From Burkholderiales bacterium GJ-E10 (GTDB taxonomy: Bacteria; Pseudomonadota; Gammaproteobacteria; Burkholderiales; Burkholderiaceae_F), in contig AP014683.1 in assembly GCA_000828975.1 (NCBI GenBank), positions 3,212,550 through 3,276,549 on the forward strand: a DNA stretch of 64,000 nt, read 5' to 3'. This document shows, one piece after another, positions 24,624-34,000 of the stretch. A model generated the notes under the pieces. The model was not told the DNA's origin, ran no database searches, and saw only the letters and a program-made list of their open reading frames with translations. How positions within the stretch are numbered: position 1 is the stretch's first letter; every line of letters starts with the position of its first letter. Both the position numbers and the translations under genes were made by a program.

Positions 24624-26151
24624 CGGTGGGCTTCCAGTTGAAGGGCAGCAACTCGTGCAGACGGTCGATGCGATGACCGTCGATGCGCTGCAGCACGTCG
24701 CGAAGGTATGCGTAGGGTTCCACACCCGCAAGTTTGCACGATTCGATGAGGCTGAAGGCAACCGCTGCGGCGTGTCCTCCGCGCTCGGATGCTGCGAAGA
24801 GCCATGCCTTTCTGCCTACGGCGACCGGGCGAATCGTTCGCTCGACCAAGTTGGAGTCCGGCGAAACGGTGCCGTCCGTGGTGAAGCGCATGAGCGCCGC
24901 CCAGTTCGAGAGCGTGTACGCGAACGCTTTGCCAAGGGGAGATCGCGGCAACAGGCTCGGCTGGTGGTGGCACAACCACGCATAGAACTTCTCCAGCAGC
25001 GCAACGGTGTGCTTCTTTCTTGCCGCAAGCCGCTGGTCTGGCGTGGCGTCCTTGTACTCGGAGTCGACGAGATAGATGCCGCGGATGAACGACAGGGCCT
25101 CGCTGGCCAGAGGCGATGCTCCCGGCTGCGACGCAACCTCGAAGTAGCGCCTTCGCACATGCGCCCAGCATAGGCAATGCTTCGCCAACCCCGTGGCAAA
25201 GGTTGGGTGATAACCGTTGTAGTCGTCGGCTTGCACAAAGCCGCGGTACCCCTTCAGGAACCGGGTTGGGTGGATCGCCTCCCGGGTTTCGGTGAACTCG
25301 AAGTACGCCGCCTTGGGGTAGGCGATCCAGTTTCCCTGGGGATCTTGTCTCGCACCGCTGCTGACGTACACCCAGAGCCTTGCGGTGCGCGATCTTCGTC
25401 GACCCTCCTCGACGAGCTTCAGTGTCGTGTCGTCGGCAAACATCCCGGGGGCGCCCAGAACGTGCGCCTTGAACGCGGGCATCAAGACGGCGAGCTTCTC
25501 CGTGCTTGCCAGGGTCCAGTCGTCGAGCGTCGTGCGCGCCAGATCGACTCCGTACCGGGCGAAGATCTTCTCCTGGCGGGCGAGCGGAATTCCGTCGCAG
25601 TACTTGGACACCAGTACGTGCGCGAGCATCCCGGCGCTGGCGTTGCTCTTGGGCAGCGGCGAAGGTTGCGCATCGGCCACGACGATCGAAGTAATTCCGT
25701 CCTTGGTGCAGCGATACTTCGCCCGCGCGTGGTCGATCACGAATACCTTCTGCGGAATGACGTCGAGCGTGGAGCTGACGACTTCGCCGATGAGCACGAT
25801 CCGGTCGAATCCGGCCTTCTGATCGTCCGTGAGGTCATATTCCTTGCGGACCCGCGGCAGGTGTGCCGGAAGCGCTGGACGTCCGCGACGCTTGCGCTCG
25901 TGCGCGGCAACCGTCGTCGTCGGGAGCTTCGGCGGCGCCGGGGGAATGGGAAGATCCTCGGTGAAGAGCAGCGCCTGGCCTGCGAAGCGCTCCGAGCGCG
26001 ACCCGAAGGTCATCTGCTTCATCTTCGCGAGCTGGGCGCACAGCGACTCGAGCACTGCGGAGAACTGTTTGCGCTGCTCGGCGATCACTTCGAGCAGCGC
26101 ATCGACATCACGAGGAAGAGATTCGATGTCGAGGGCGGCGATCGAGTGCAT
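24604..26151 (-). CDS. tnpC: IS66-family transposase TnpC
   Basis: The 515-aa product has the N-terminal leucine-rich segment (LEVIAEQRKQFSAVLESL), the MTFGSRSERFAG motif, a zinc-finger/HTH region near KYRCTKDG, and the IS66 catalytic core with MFADDTTLKLVEEGR, FVQADDYNGYH, CLCWAHVRRRYFEVA and LERSLRPVA-like VERTIRPVAVGRKAWLF. It ends LLPFNWK as in other family members. I chose the ATG at 26151 (MHSIAAL). It appears intact. Confidence 0.93.
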   Translation of the reverse strand: MHSIAALDIESLPRDVDALLEVIAEQRKQFSAVLESLCAQLAKMKQMTFGSRSERFAGQALLFTEDLPIPPAPPKLPTTTVAAHERKRRGRPALPAHLPRVRKEYDLTDDQKAGFDRIVLIGEVVSSTLDVIPQKVFVIDHARAKYRCTKDGITSIVVADAQPSPLPKSNASAGMLAHVLVSKYCDGIPLARQEKIFARYGVDLARTTLDDWTLASTEKLAVLMPAFKAHVLGAPGMFADDTTLKLVEEGRRRSRTARLWVYVSSGARQDPQGNWIAYPKAAYFEFTETREAIHPTRFLKGYRGFVQADDYNGYHPTFATGLAKHCLCWAHVRRRYFEVASQPGASPLASEALSFIRGIYLVDSEYKDATPDQRLAARKKHTVALLEKFYAWLCHHQPSLLPRSPLGKAFAYTLSNWAALMRFTTDGTVSPDSNLVERTIRPVAVGRKAWLFAASERGGHAAAVAFSLIESCKLAGVEPYAYLRDVLQRIDGHRIDRLHELLPFNWKPTGDCNPV

Positions 26152-26212
26152 GCATCCAAAACGGATGCATGCCGCGCCACGTTGACAGCGCAACCGCGAT
26201 CAACGAGAAAAA

Positions 26213-26560
26213 CTACGCGACGCGCGATGCGTTCACGTGTGCGATGCGCTTTGCGCGCGAGAGGTCGATTCCCTCGAGAAACGCCATGAGTTCAGCCATC
26301 GACAAACCACGCGAGGCCAGCATGTGCGGTGCCGGAAACCGCCCCCGTTCCAGGCGCTTGTAGAGCATCACGAAACCGGTGCTGTGCCACCACAGCATCT
26401 TGACCTTGTCTCGGCGGCTTCCGATAAAGACGAACACATGGCCGCTGAAGGCGGAGTGCGAAAACGCATCCGTCACCAGGCGCAGAAGACCATCGACCCC
26501 GCGGCGCATATCCACCACGTCGCGGTATACGAACGCTTGTACCGCGGGCGACAGAATCAT
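26213..26560 (-). CDS. tnpB: IS66 accessory protein TnpB
   Basis: The 115-aa product (MILSPAVQAFVYRDVVDMRRG..) is full length for the IS66 Orf2 family, with the conserved VFVFIGSRRDKVKMLWW and ERGRFPAP. This protein is required with TnpA and TnpC for IS66 transposition. Its start overlaps the tnpA stop by four bases. Confidence 0.93.
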   Translation of the reverse strand: MILSPAVQAFVYRDVVDMRRGVDGLLRLVTDAFSHSAFSGHVFVFIGSRRDKVKMLWWHSTGFVMLYKRLERGRFPAPHMLASRGLSMAELMAFLEGIDLSRAKRIAHVNASRVA

Positions 26561-26925
26561 GCCGGCGTCGCAATGCGCGCAAGGATCGAATCGACGATTC
26601 TGCCCGCTGCGGCACCCGAGACGCGAATCCGCATCGCACCGACGTTCAACTCGACCGATACGGATTCCGTAGGTTGCGGTGCGCTCTCGCGGATGGGTAA
26701 TGGCAAGAACCCCTTGCCCGCCGGGGTTCGATTCCCCTTCGTCGGCGCCGCACCCAGGCGCTTGCGCCATTTGCCGAAACTGCTGCGGGGTACGCCGCGT
26801 TGCGCGCAAAACGCCGATACCGTCTGCCCAGACGCACGCTGCTCCGCGATCAACCCATTCCAGGTTTCCTCATCGCGCCGCGCACGCTTGCGGGTCCACC
26901 CAAGATCAACCGATTCCGACTCCAC
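26557..26925 (-). CDS. tnpA: IS66 accessory protein TnpA
   Basis: The 122-aa product has the helix-turn-helix segment TVSAFCAQRGVPRSSFGKWRKR typical of IS66 Orf1. Its start is a GTG 77 bases inside the right end of the element. It is the first gene of the tnpA-tnpB-tnpC set. Confidence 0.9.
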   Translation of the reverse strand: MESESVDLGWTRKRARRDEETWNGLIAEQRASGQTVSAFCAQRGVPRSSFGKWRKRLGAAPTKGNRTPAGKGFLPLPIRESAPQPTESVSVELNVGAMRIRVSGAAAGRIVDSILARIATPA

Positions 26926-28053
26926 CGTCCGTCTCCCGAAAAAGACGGAACGATGCCCGCGTCAACCGCCGTTGCCTATGCGGTCGATTCCCGGACAGTT
27001 ACGTAGCTCCCTCTCTCACCCCGGAAGCCTACAATCCTCTCGCTGAACTTGGGTCACTTGTGGAAGGTTGTAGCTCCCTCTCTCACCCCGGAAGCCTACA
27101 ATCCAGGATCCCGCATTTGTGAGCACACCGGATGTTGTAGCTCCCTCTCTCACCCCGGAAGCCTACAATCTGCGGCTACTGTACGGGATCTGCGAGCACT
27201 GTTGTAGCTCCCTCTCTCACCCCGGAAGCCTACAATCTTTGCCATATCTGACCGCCGCATTCGAAGGGTTGTAGCTCCCTCTCTCACCCCGGAAGCCTAC
27301 AATCAATCACCCTCGGCGGACCAATAGGAGACTGGTTGTAGCTCCCTCTCTCACCCCGGAAGCCTACAATCCGGAACTCCCGGAATTGCAACCGGAGAGA
27401 CGTTGTAGCTCCCTCTCTCACCCCGGAAGCCTACAATCTGTCCATATACCCACCACGACGGCCCTGCAGTTGTAGCTCCCTCTCTCACCCCGGAAGCCTA
27501 CAATCCGTTAGCCGAAACACTTGCAGAAATGCCGCGTTGTAGCTCCCTCTCTCACCCCGGAAGCCTACAATCGGCTTGATCGTGATGTATGGCTTGATCT
27601 GGGTTGTAGCTCCCTCTCTCACCCCGGAAGCCTACAATCTGGATCGTTTTTCGGTCGCGCCGATCCACGGTTGTAGCTCCCTCTCTCACCCCGGAAGCCT
27701 ACAATCAAAACGGGCGAATACCGTTGCCTCAAAAAGGTTGTAGCTCCCTCTCTCACCCCGGAAGCCTACAATCATACCCGCGCGTTGCCGTACACCTGCG
27801 CATGTTGTAGCTCCCTCTCTCACCCCGGAAGCCTACAATCCCATCAGGTATCATCTCTCCGTCTCGTCTCGTTGTAGCTCCCTCTCTCACCCCGGAAGCC
27901 TACAATCTCGTCGGCGTCAAGTACGACTGTGTGATCGGTTGTAGCTCCCTCTCTCACCCCGGAAGCCTACAATCAACCCCATTTCAACTTGGCCGCCCGG
28001 AAGCGTTGTAGCTCCCTCTCTCACCCCGGAAGCCTACAATCTGACTGTCGGGA

Positions 28054-28085
28054 AAACAGCGCCCCGCCTTGCCGGGGCGCTGTTT
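28054..28085. terminator. Bidirectional terminator between the array and the cas2 end
   Basis: AAACAGCGCCCCG and CGGGGCGCTGTTT form a perfect 13-bp stem with a 6-base loop. Each arm ends in an A/T run, giving a U tract in both directions. It separates rightward array transcription from the leftward cas operon. Confidence 0.8.
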
Positions 28086-28286
28086 CGGTCTCGGATTTTT
28101 TGGTCAAAATAGAAGCATCTGGGTGGCCGGGACCGTTTTTTCCTGAAAAAGCGGAAGCCCCACCAGCAGGCGCATGCCGGCGTATTGTTTTTCCGTGACC
28201 GTCATGCAACGTACCGACCCCCCTGCGTCAGAATAGTTGTCGCCCGGATAGGTTTTTGGAATCCGGGGGCGCTATGAGGACGAGAA

Positions 28287-28760
28287 GTGGCGAAATACGG
28301 ACAGGCATTCAAGGACAAGATGGTGGCGCGGATGCTGCCGCCGGAGAACACACCAATTGAGGTTCTCGCGCAGGAGGCACGGGTGAGCGTCGGGACGCTG
28401 GAGCGTTGGCGCAGTGAATCGCTGTCCAGACCCGCTCGCGAGCGGGTCTGGACAGCGGCGGCGCGGCTGGAGGCGGTGCTGACGACGGCCGCGCTGGACG
28501 AGGCGTCGCGTAACGCCTGGTGTCGGCAAAACGGCGTGTACCCGCAGGAACTTGCCGCCTGGCGGGAGGCGGCCACGCAGGCGTTGGCCGATCCGGAGGA
28601 TATGCGCGCGACGCCGCAACAGACGCGAGCGGACCGGCGCCGGATCAAGGAGTTGGAACGGGAAGTCCGGCGCAAGGACAAGGCGCTGGCGGAGACGACG
28701 GCGTTGCTGGTGCTCTCAAAAAAACTCGAGGCGATCTTCCACAAGGGCGAGGACGAATGA
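28287..28760 (+). CDS. IS3-type OrfA (helix-turn-helix helper)
   Basis: The 157-aa product begins MAKYGQAFKDKMVARMLPPE and has an N-terminal HTH (EVLAQEARVSVGTLERWRSE) and a C-terminal coiled coil (RRRIKELEREVRRKDKALAE). A run of seven A at 28718-28724, read as A AAA AAA in frame, is a classic -1 frameshift site that would fuse it to OrfB. A 38-bp perfect palindrome lies within the gene (28420-28457). At 157 aa it is longer than many IS3 OrfA proteins. Confidence 0.85.
   Translation: MAKYGQAFKDKMVARMLPPENTPIEVLAQEARVSVGTLERWRSESLSRPARERVWTAAARLEAVLTTAALDEASRNAWCRQNGVYPQELAAWREAATQALADPEDMRATPQQTRADRRRIKELEREVRRKDKALAETTALLVLSKKLEAIFHKGEDE
28420..28457. repeat. 38-bp perfect palindrome inside IS3 orfA
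   Basis: The left 19-base arm, CGCTGTCCAGACCCGCTCG, is followed directly by its exact complement with no loop. It encodes ESLSRPARERVWTAA-like sequence. Perfect uninterrupted palindromes of this length are rare in coding DNA. Confidence 0.9.
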
Positions 28761-29848
28761 TCGGACTGGAAGATCGCCGAATGATTGCCCGAAACGTGGA
28801 AGAGGCGCACGGCGCCGGCGCACGGCTGCGTCTGGCCTGCGAGACCGCCGGAATCGATTTGCGCACCCTGCAACGCTGGAAGGTCCAGGACGGGCTGCAA
28901 ACGGGTGATCGGCGCCCGCAGGCAGTCCGCCCCGAACCGGCGCATGCGCTCAGCGCACAGGAACGCGAGGCGGTCCTGGCGACCGCCAACGAACCGCGCT
29001 TTGCCGACATGCCGCCAGCGCGGATCGTGCCGGCCCTGGCCGACGAAGGAACGTACCTCGCCAGCGAATCGACCTTCTGCCGGCTGCTTCGGGCGCAAGG
29101 GCAGAACGCCCATCGCGGGCGATCCAAGCCTCCGCAGGCGAGCCGTGCGCCGAGCACGCACATCGCCACGGCACCGCGCGAGGTATGGTGCTGGGACATG
29201 ACCTACTTGCCCGCGAAGGTGGCCGGCATGTGGTTCTACCTGTACCTGATCATGGATCTTTACAGCCGCAAGATCATCGCCTGGGAGGTGCACGACACCG
29301 ACGACGCCGATCATGCCGCCAAGGTGGTCCAGCGCGCGGCCTTGGCCGAGGGGATCGCCGCAAACGAGCAACGACCGGTCCTGCACGGCGACAACGGCTC
29401 CACGCTCAAGGCCACGACGGTGCTGGCGATGCTGCACTGGCTGGGCGTCAAGCCCTCGTACTCGCGCCCGCGGGTGAGCGACGACAACGCATTCGTCGAG
29501 TCCTTGTTCCGCACGGCAAAGTACCGACCGGAATTCCCGACTGGCGGCTTCCAGGACCTCGATGCCGCACGCCAGTGGGCGGCGCGATTCGTGCACTGGT
29601 ACAACAACGAACACCGGCACAGCGGGATTCGGTACGTCACCCCGGCGCAGCGACATGCCGGTCAGGACGTCGAGATCCTCGCGGCGAGACACGATCTTTA
29701 CCTGCAAGCTCGCAGCCGCAACCCGGCACGTTGGTCGCGCCACACGCGCGACTGGACGCCGGCCGGGGCCGTCGCCCTGAACCCAGAGCGCGACTCCATC
29801 GTTGCCCAGGCCGGAATCAGGGTTCATAAACAGGTTCACGTTGTATGA
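28757..29848 (+). CDS. IS3-type OrfB transposase (DDE)
   Basis: The 363-aa product has an HTH_21-like N-terminal part and an rve core with catalytic Asp in CWDMTYLP, Asp in LHGDNGSTLK and Glu in DNAFVESLFRTAKYRPEFP. It ends with the integrase tail FVHWYNNEHRHSGIRYVTPAQRH. The ATG overlaps the orfA stop (ATGA), and its frame is also reached by a -1 shift at the A7 run upstream. All catalytic residues are present. Confidence 0.92.
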   Translation: MIGLEDRRMIARNVEEAHGAGARLRLACETAGIDLRTLQRWKVQDGLQTGDRRPQAVRPEPAHALSAQEREAVLATANEPRFADMPPARIVPALADEGTYLASESTFCRLLRAQGQNAHRGRSKPPQASRAPSTHIATAPREVWCWDMTYLPAKVAGMWFYLYLIMDLYSRKIIAWEVHDTDDADHAAKVVQRAALAEGIAANEQRPVLHGDNGSTLKATTVLAMLHWLGVKPSYSRPRVSDDNAFVESLFRTAKYRPEFPTGGFQDLDAARQWAARFVHWYNNEHRHSGIRYVTPAQRHAGQDVEILAARHDLYLQARSRNPARWSRHTRDWTPAGAVALNPERDSIVAQAGIRVHKQVHVV

Positions 29849-30100
29849 CCGAGGCGACAACTACCTTGACGCGCGCCGCGACCCCTCCGGCGGCAGATTG
29901 TCGGAAAGGCGCGTCATGTGCTTGGTTTCCGCATCCCTGCCATTGATGATCCGGCCGTATACCGACCACTGGATCATGTCGTAGCCATCGTTGAGCAGAA
30001 ACTTGCGGAATTGCACATAGGCCCGCTTTTCGGCCTTGGTCACCATCGGCAGATCGAAGAAGACGAGCAATCGCATGTATCGCCTCGTCTCGATTCCCAC

Positions 30101-31003
30101 TCAATACTCCAGGCGATGCGGCTGCAAGCCGATCAGGGCGGGCAGGTCCAGGTCTTTCGCATCCTTCTCATAGACGCGCACGAGACTTTCCACGGCGTAT
30201 TCAATCGCGGAGAGAACGGACATTCTGCCTTGCGGCATGCCGACATCGGTGTTGAGCAACGCCACGAGGGCTTGTTTGTCTCCGGGGATCAAATCGCCTT
30301 CGGTCGATGCGGGATTCTTCATGACGTACAAATCGACCAGTGGCCGGAACGGTTCGATCAGATCATCGGCGAGATTGAAGGAGTTTTGTTCGCTGTCGTG
30401 GAAGAGTCCGATCGTCGGATGGAGTCCGTGCGCCACCAACCCCCGCGCGATCGCACCACGCAGGACCGCATACCCGTAATCGAGCGCCGCGTTGTTCCAG
30501 CACTCCTTGGCCCGATGGAAATCTTGCCCGAATAATTGAGCGAAATAAAATGCTGCCGCTTGCGCCTCGAGGTTTTCCGGATCGCCGGAGCGAACGCGGC
30601 GGGCGTAGGATTGAAGGCGGTCGACTCCATCCCTGCCGCAAAATTCTAGGCAAGACGCTTGATTTTCGATCTTCCGCCGAATGATGCTCGCCCAGACTTG
30701 CTTTGCTGTCGGCCGTGCCACATCGAGTTGGCGCCGCATCATGCGTGTGGTACGCGAGTGGGAAAGAAACGGTAGGAATACGCCTGCGGGTTGATGGTTC
30801 TGCCCGGTCGCATACAGGCCGATTCCGTACTCCGCGCAGGCGGAGAGAACCGGATGGGTGATCGTGATCTCACGATGGTTTAGGACGATAACCGCGATGT
30901 CCTCGAACGGTACGAAGGCAGTGTCATCCTGTTCGATGGCAAGCGAGTAATGCTCCCGCCGCAGCTTTGCGGGGCGAGAGATCATGACGCTACGCCAGAC
31001 CAC
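30101..31003 (-). CDS. cas1: CRISPR-associated endonuclease Cas1 (type II-C)
   Basis: The 300-aa product is full length and begins MVWRSVMISRPAKLRREHYS, as in type II Cas1. It has conserved metal ligands in the AQAAAFYFAQLFG..F region (Glu), in GLHPTIGLFHD (His) and in FNLADDLIEPFRPLVD (Asp). Cas1 with Cas2 integrates new spacers. The GTG start overlaps the end of cas9 by 14 bases, and cas2 follows 24 bases downstream, so cas9-cas1-cas2 form one operon. With cas2 broken, Cas1 may have no partner. Confidence 0.95.
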   Translation of the reverse strand: MVWRSVMISRPAKLRREHYSLAIEQDDTAFVPFEDIAVIVLNHREITITHPVLSACAEYGIGLYATGQNHQPAGVFLPFLSHSRTTRMMRRQLDVARPTAKQVWASIIRRKIENQASCLEFCGRDGVDRLQSYARRVRSGDPENLEAQAAAFYFAQLFGQDFHRAKECWNNAALDYGYAVLRGAIARGLVAHGLHPTIGLFHDSEQNSFNLADDLIEPFRPLVDLYVMKNPASTEGDLIPGDKQALVALLNTDVGMPQGRMSVLSAIEYAVESLVRVYEKDAKDLDLPALIGLQPHRLEY

Positions 31004-34000
31004 GACGGGTTTCCGGTGGGGCTGGGTACACGTTCCCCAGCGTATCGACGTGGAATTTCTCGACTGACAGCGCGGTTTTTACGCCGATCCCATCTATAAA
31101 GCCATCCTTTCCAATTCTCTGGTTGCGGTCATGTGCCCAAATGCTGACGGCGCCGGTAGCGCGATTACAGCCCGCGTAGTATCCGAAGTGCCTTTCCTTT
31201 TTCAAGGTGATTCTGACGAGATCATTTGGATATAGCGCAAACAAAAAATCGAAGTCGTGATTGTTGATTGGCGTCCACTCGCCTTCATCCTTGTAAGCGA
31301 TAACCGCCCTGGTCGGTAGTTGCTTGGCAACTGCATGATGGACATACAGCGGAACAAGATGAAATTTTCCGTCCTTTTTGCTTCGGAAAATATCGACACG
31401 AAGCATGGTGTCGTTCTTGGCGACCCCACCGCGAACCGGAATGCCGGACATCTTGTCGATGACCAGGGTTACCGTTCGAACAATCGGCCCGGTGGGATTG
31501 CCGTCGCGGTCCGGTTTCCGTAACGGGTTGTTGGGCGGGAATGCCTTTTCGCCTTTCCCGCCATGCGCTTCCAGGCGGGCGCGGATTGCTGCGTACAGTT
31601 TTTCGTTGCGATGGGGGTCGACTAGATTCTCGAGGTCGCGAAGGTTTAGCGCGGCGAGTGGGACTTTTTGCGTCACGCTTCCAACTTTTTTCAAGCGCTC
31701 CGTCTGGCGATAGATCGTGTCCTTGTGCGCGGCGCCGCCGTTGCGCCGTTGCGGCGCGCGGGAAACGAACATCGGCCGCAAGGTCTCCAGCGCTTCCGGC
31801 GGGTAGCTTCCCAAGCTTTGCATTCGTTCGCGCAGTTCCGCAGGGTCGTCCGTGTTCAGCCGCGTGAGGAGTTCGTCCCGGAAATAAGGCCATGGGCTTG
31901 GGAAATCCCGTTCGATTTGCCGATATTTCCCCGCGTCCACGATTTCGCCGGTTTCGAAATCAACGAAGCCAGTCCGAACTTTTTCCAACTCGTGTCGTCG
32001 CGCATAATCCGATAACCGCTTGACCATGCTCCGGCTGCAAGCGGCGATGACGGCGGCGTCCAGGGCATGGTGACGATCACTGTCGCCGCGCACCTTGGCC
32101 AAACCCCATCGGGCGCGCAGGAACGCGGTCAGTTGCCCGCTCAGCACCACACAGGTCCGTTCCTCGCTCTCCTCCGCGAGCTTCAGAAAGCGCTCCACGT
32201 AATTTTTGAAAAACCTGCTGATGTAGCGGGTGTCGTTGAGGTTGCGATCCCGGAATTCCTCGGATCCCTTCCCGGAGAAATCCTTCCGCAGGAGCCGGGC
32301 GCGCTTCGCAAGGCGGTACGCCTTGTTGGTTTCGACAAATGCTTTGAACTCCCGCCACCGCGGACTTTCGCTTGTACCGTCGAGATATTCATAGGGAGTC
32401 CGGTTTCCTTTGTTACGGTTTTCTTCCGCCAGCACGAGCACTTTGTTGTTCTTGCTGTCGTCGAAGCTGCGCGAGTAGGGCAGGGCATGATCGACCTCCG
32501 CGTAGCCTAAGTCCCGCAGCACGCGATCAAGGTCGAGTGGCTTCAAGGAGTAGGCGCACTTTCCGCCCTGCTCTCTGTAGAGCAGGAATTTTTCGAACTC
32601 CCGGCTTTTGGGCTCGATTCCATATTCGGCGGCAAAGTCGATTTTGAGTTTTTCGTTCCGGTCTCGGTATTCCTCCTGCGCCCTCTTTACCTTGTTGCGC
32701 TCATCCCATGGGCGGGATAGGTCGCGCGCCATCTCGATATGCATCGAGGAAGGAGAACCGTACCGGCGTACAACCGAATTCACGACCGTACGGGCCTGAT
32801 TGATGGCGCGTAGCACGACGGGGTTTCGCGGAACGTCGATGTCGTCTCGGAATACCATGCGCCCGTCCGTCGTGCGACCGGAGTACAACGGCGGCAAATA
32901 CAGGCTCCGCTCATCCGTGTCTTTACGCAGATCGCTATGGTGGTATCCGGCTGCCAGGCATGCCTCGTCATATCGAAGGCCAGCCTCCATGTGTGGCACG
33001 ATCTTGCGCAGCGCCTTTAGCGACAGATTGTGAAACGTGTCGAAGCTGACTCCGCTCAGCGCCTGAACCATTTTCTCGCCGCCCGGGAGCGGTATCTTGC
33101 GTAGTTCCCGAAGGACTTCGTCGCCGTCCTTGAATACGGATAGAACCCACCCGATTTGATCGAGCAGGTCGGGTTGCCCCCCCGCCGCCATTCCGGCGAT
33201 GCTTTCCCATTCGGTTTCGAGGCCTGCGTCCCGGAGCGTTTTCCGGAATTCTTGCCATGCCGGAAGTTTGACGAGCCGATCGTTCTCCGGATTTTTCGCT
33301 TTTCCATCGGGCTGTTGCGCACCGGTTGGATAGGCAAGACCGGAAAATTGGAACGAGTCCGGCAACAGGCCGTTCTTGCACAGTGCCGCGCGTAGTTGCT
33401 TGTAGGTGAAATCGCTTGCTTGTTGGTATGGAAGGGACAATGCGAGTCGACGTTCTGGATCGCTCAGAGGGCGCGTAACCCCGTCGACGAGCACGCGCAG
33501 ATTGTTGAGTTTCGTCAGCCAGACATGGCGTTCCGCCGTGAAACTCGCTTTGGGCGCTCGGTATTCTTCCCGCTCGAACGTACACTTTCCGAGCATCTTC
33601 AGCAGGGCACTACCAGACAGCGGCGGTTTTTGCATCCACAGCAAACCGCTTTTCCGGTCGCCGTTGCCGAGGATTTTCGTTTGCAGGTCCGGTCCCGCGT
33701 GAGGATTCCCCAGTTCTTGTTGCCGCTCGAACAGAGTCGTCAGTTCGGCGGCTAGCAATATGCGGGAAAGGGCCTTGGTGTATTCGCCCCGCTTGTTGCG
33801 TTGCGCGCCGGGAAATTCCGTCAAAACCATTTCCGCGGCGCTGCGGTAATTTTTCTCCACCATCAGCTGCTTGGTCGCAGAGAGTCCCTGTTTTACCTTG
33901 CCGCCCTCCCCTTTGTCGGATTCCGCCTTTCTTTCCTCCGCCCGGCTGATCCAATGGAAGCCCCGGTGCTTGACGATGTGGTAAATCACTCGCGCCCACT

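Larger units (their letters stand above)
24040..27002 (-). mobile_element. IS66-family insertion element inside a CRISPR repeat
   Basis: The element is 2963 bp with 18-bp perfect inverted ends GTAACTGTCCGGGAATCG, flanked by an 8-bp target duplication GTAGCTCC (24032-24039 and 27003-27010). Both features are typical of IS66. It carries leftward tnpA, tnpB and tnpC, plus a fourth gene. The duplicated bases are part of the CRISPR repeat. Confidence 0.95.
23895..28041 (+). CRISPR. Type II-C CRISPR array, 18 repeats and 17 spacers, interrupted by IS66
   Basis: The repeat starts GTTGTAGCTCCCTCTC and ends GGAAGCCTACAATC. A 37-base unit is identical in every copy and spacers are 30 bases, so the period is exactly 67. 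Repeats start at 23895, 23962, 24029 (split), 27067 and every 67 bases up to 28005. The third repeat is broken by an IS66 element at 24040-27002. The repeat closely resembles that of Neisseria-type II-C systems, and complementarity to the tracrRNA shows the crRNA strand is plus. No repeat is degenerate at either end, so the leader side cannot be told from repeat decay. I found no spacer matching elsewhere in this window by eye. Confidence 0.97.
28222..29878 (+). mobile_element. IS3-type insertion element inside cas2
   Basis: The element is about 1657 bp, flanked by direct repeats CGACCCC (28215-28221 and 29879-29885). Near its ends are inverted repeats matching at 17 of 20 positions (28225-28244 and 29853-29872, inner core TAGTTGTCGCC). 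It encodes an OrfA/OrfB pair in the plus direction. The exact ends and target duplication length are uncertain because the flanks contain C runs. Confidence 0.85.
28104..30076 (-). pseudogene. cas2: Type II-C cas2 split by an IS3-type element
   Basis: The first 66 codons (30076-29879, MRLLVFFDLPMVTKAEKRAY... to LPPEGS) and the last 36 codons (28214-28104, VRCMTVTEKQYAGMR... to TQMLLF) are parts of one Cas2. They join in frame to 102 aa when the IS and one copy of the 7-bp repeat are removed. In the split gene translation runs from LPPEGS into RRASR and stops. The N-terminal part still has the ferredoxin-like core and catalytic-position Asp (FFDLP). The C-terminal strand that completes the dimer interface is cut off. 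Spacer acquisition by Cas1-Cas2 is therefore probably impaired. Confidence 0.92.

Noticed and set aside
23895..28041. Self-targeting spacers
   Set aside because: Comparing the 17 spacers with the window by eye gave no convincing match; a full genome search would be needed.
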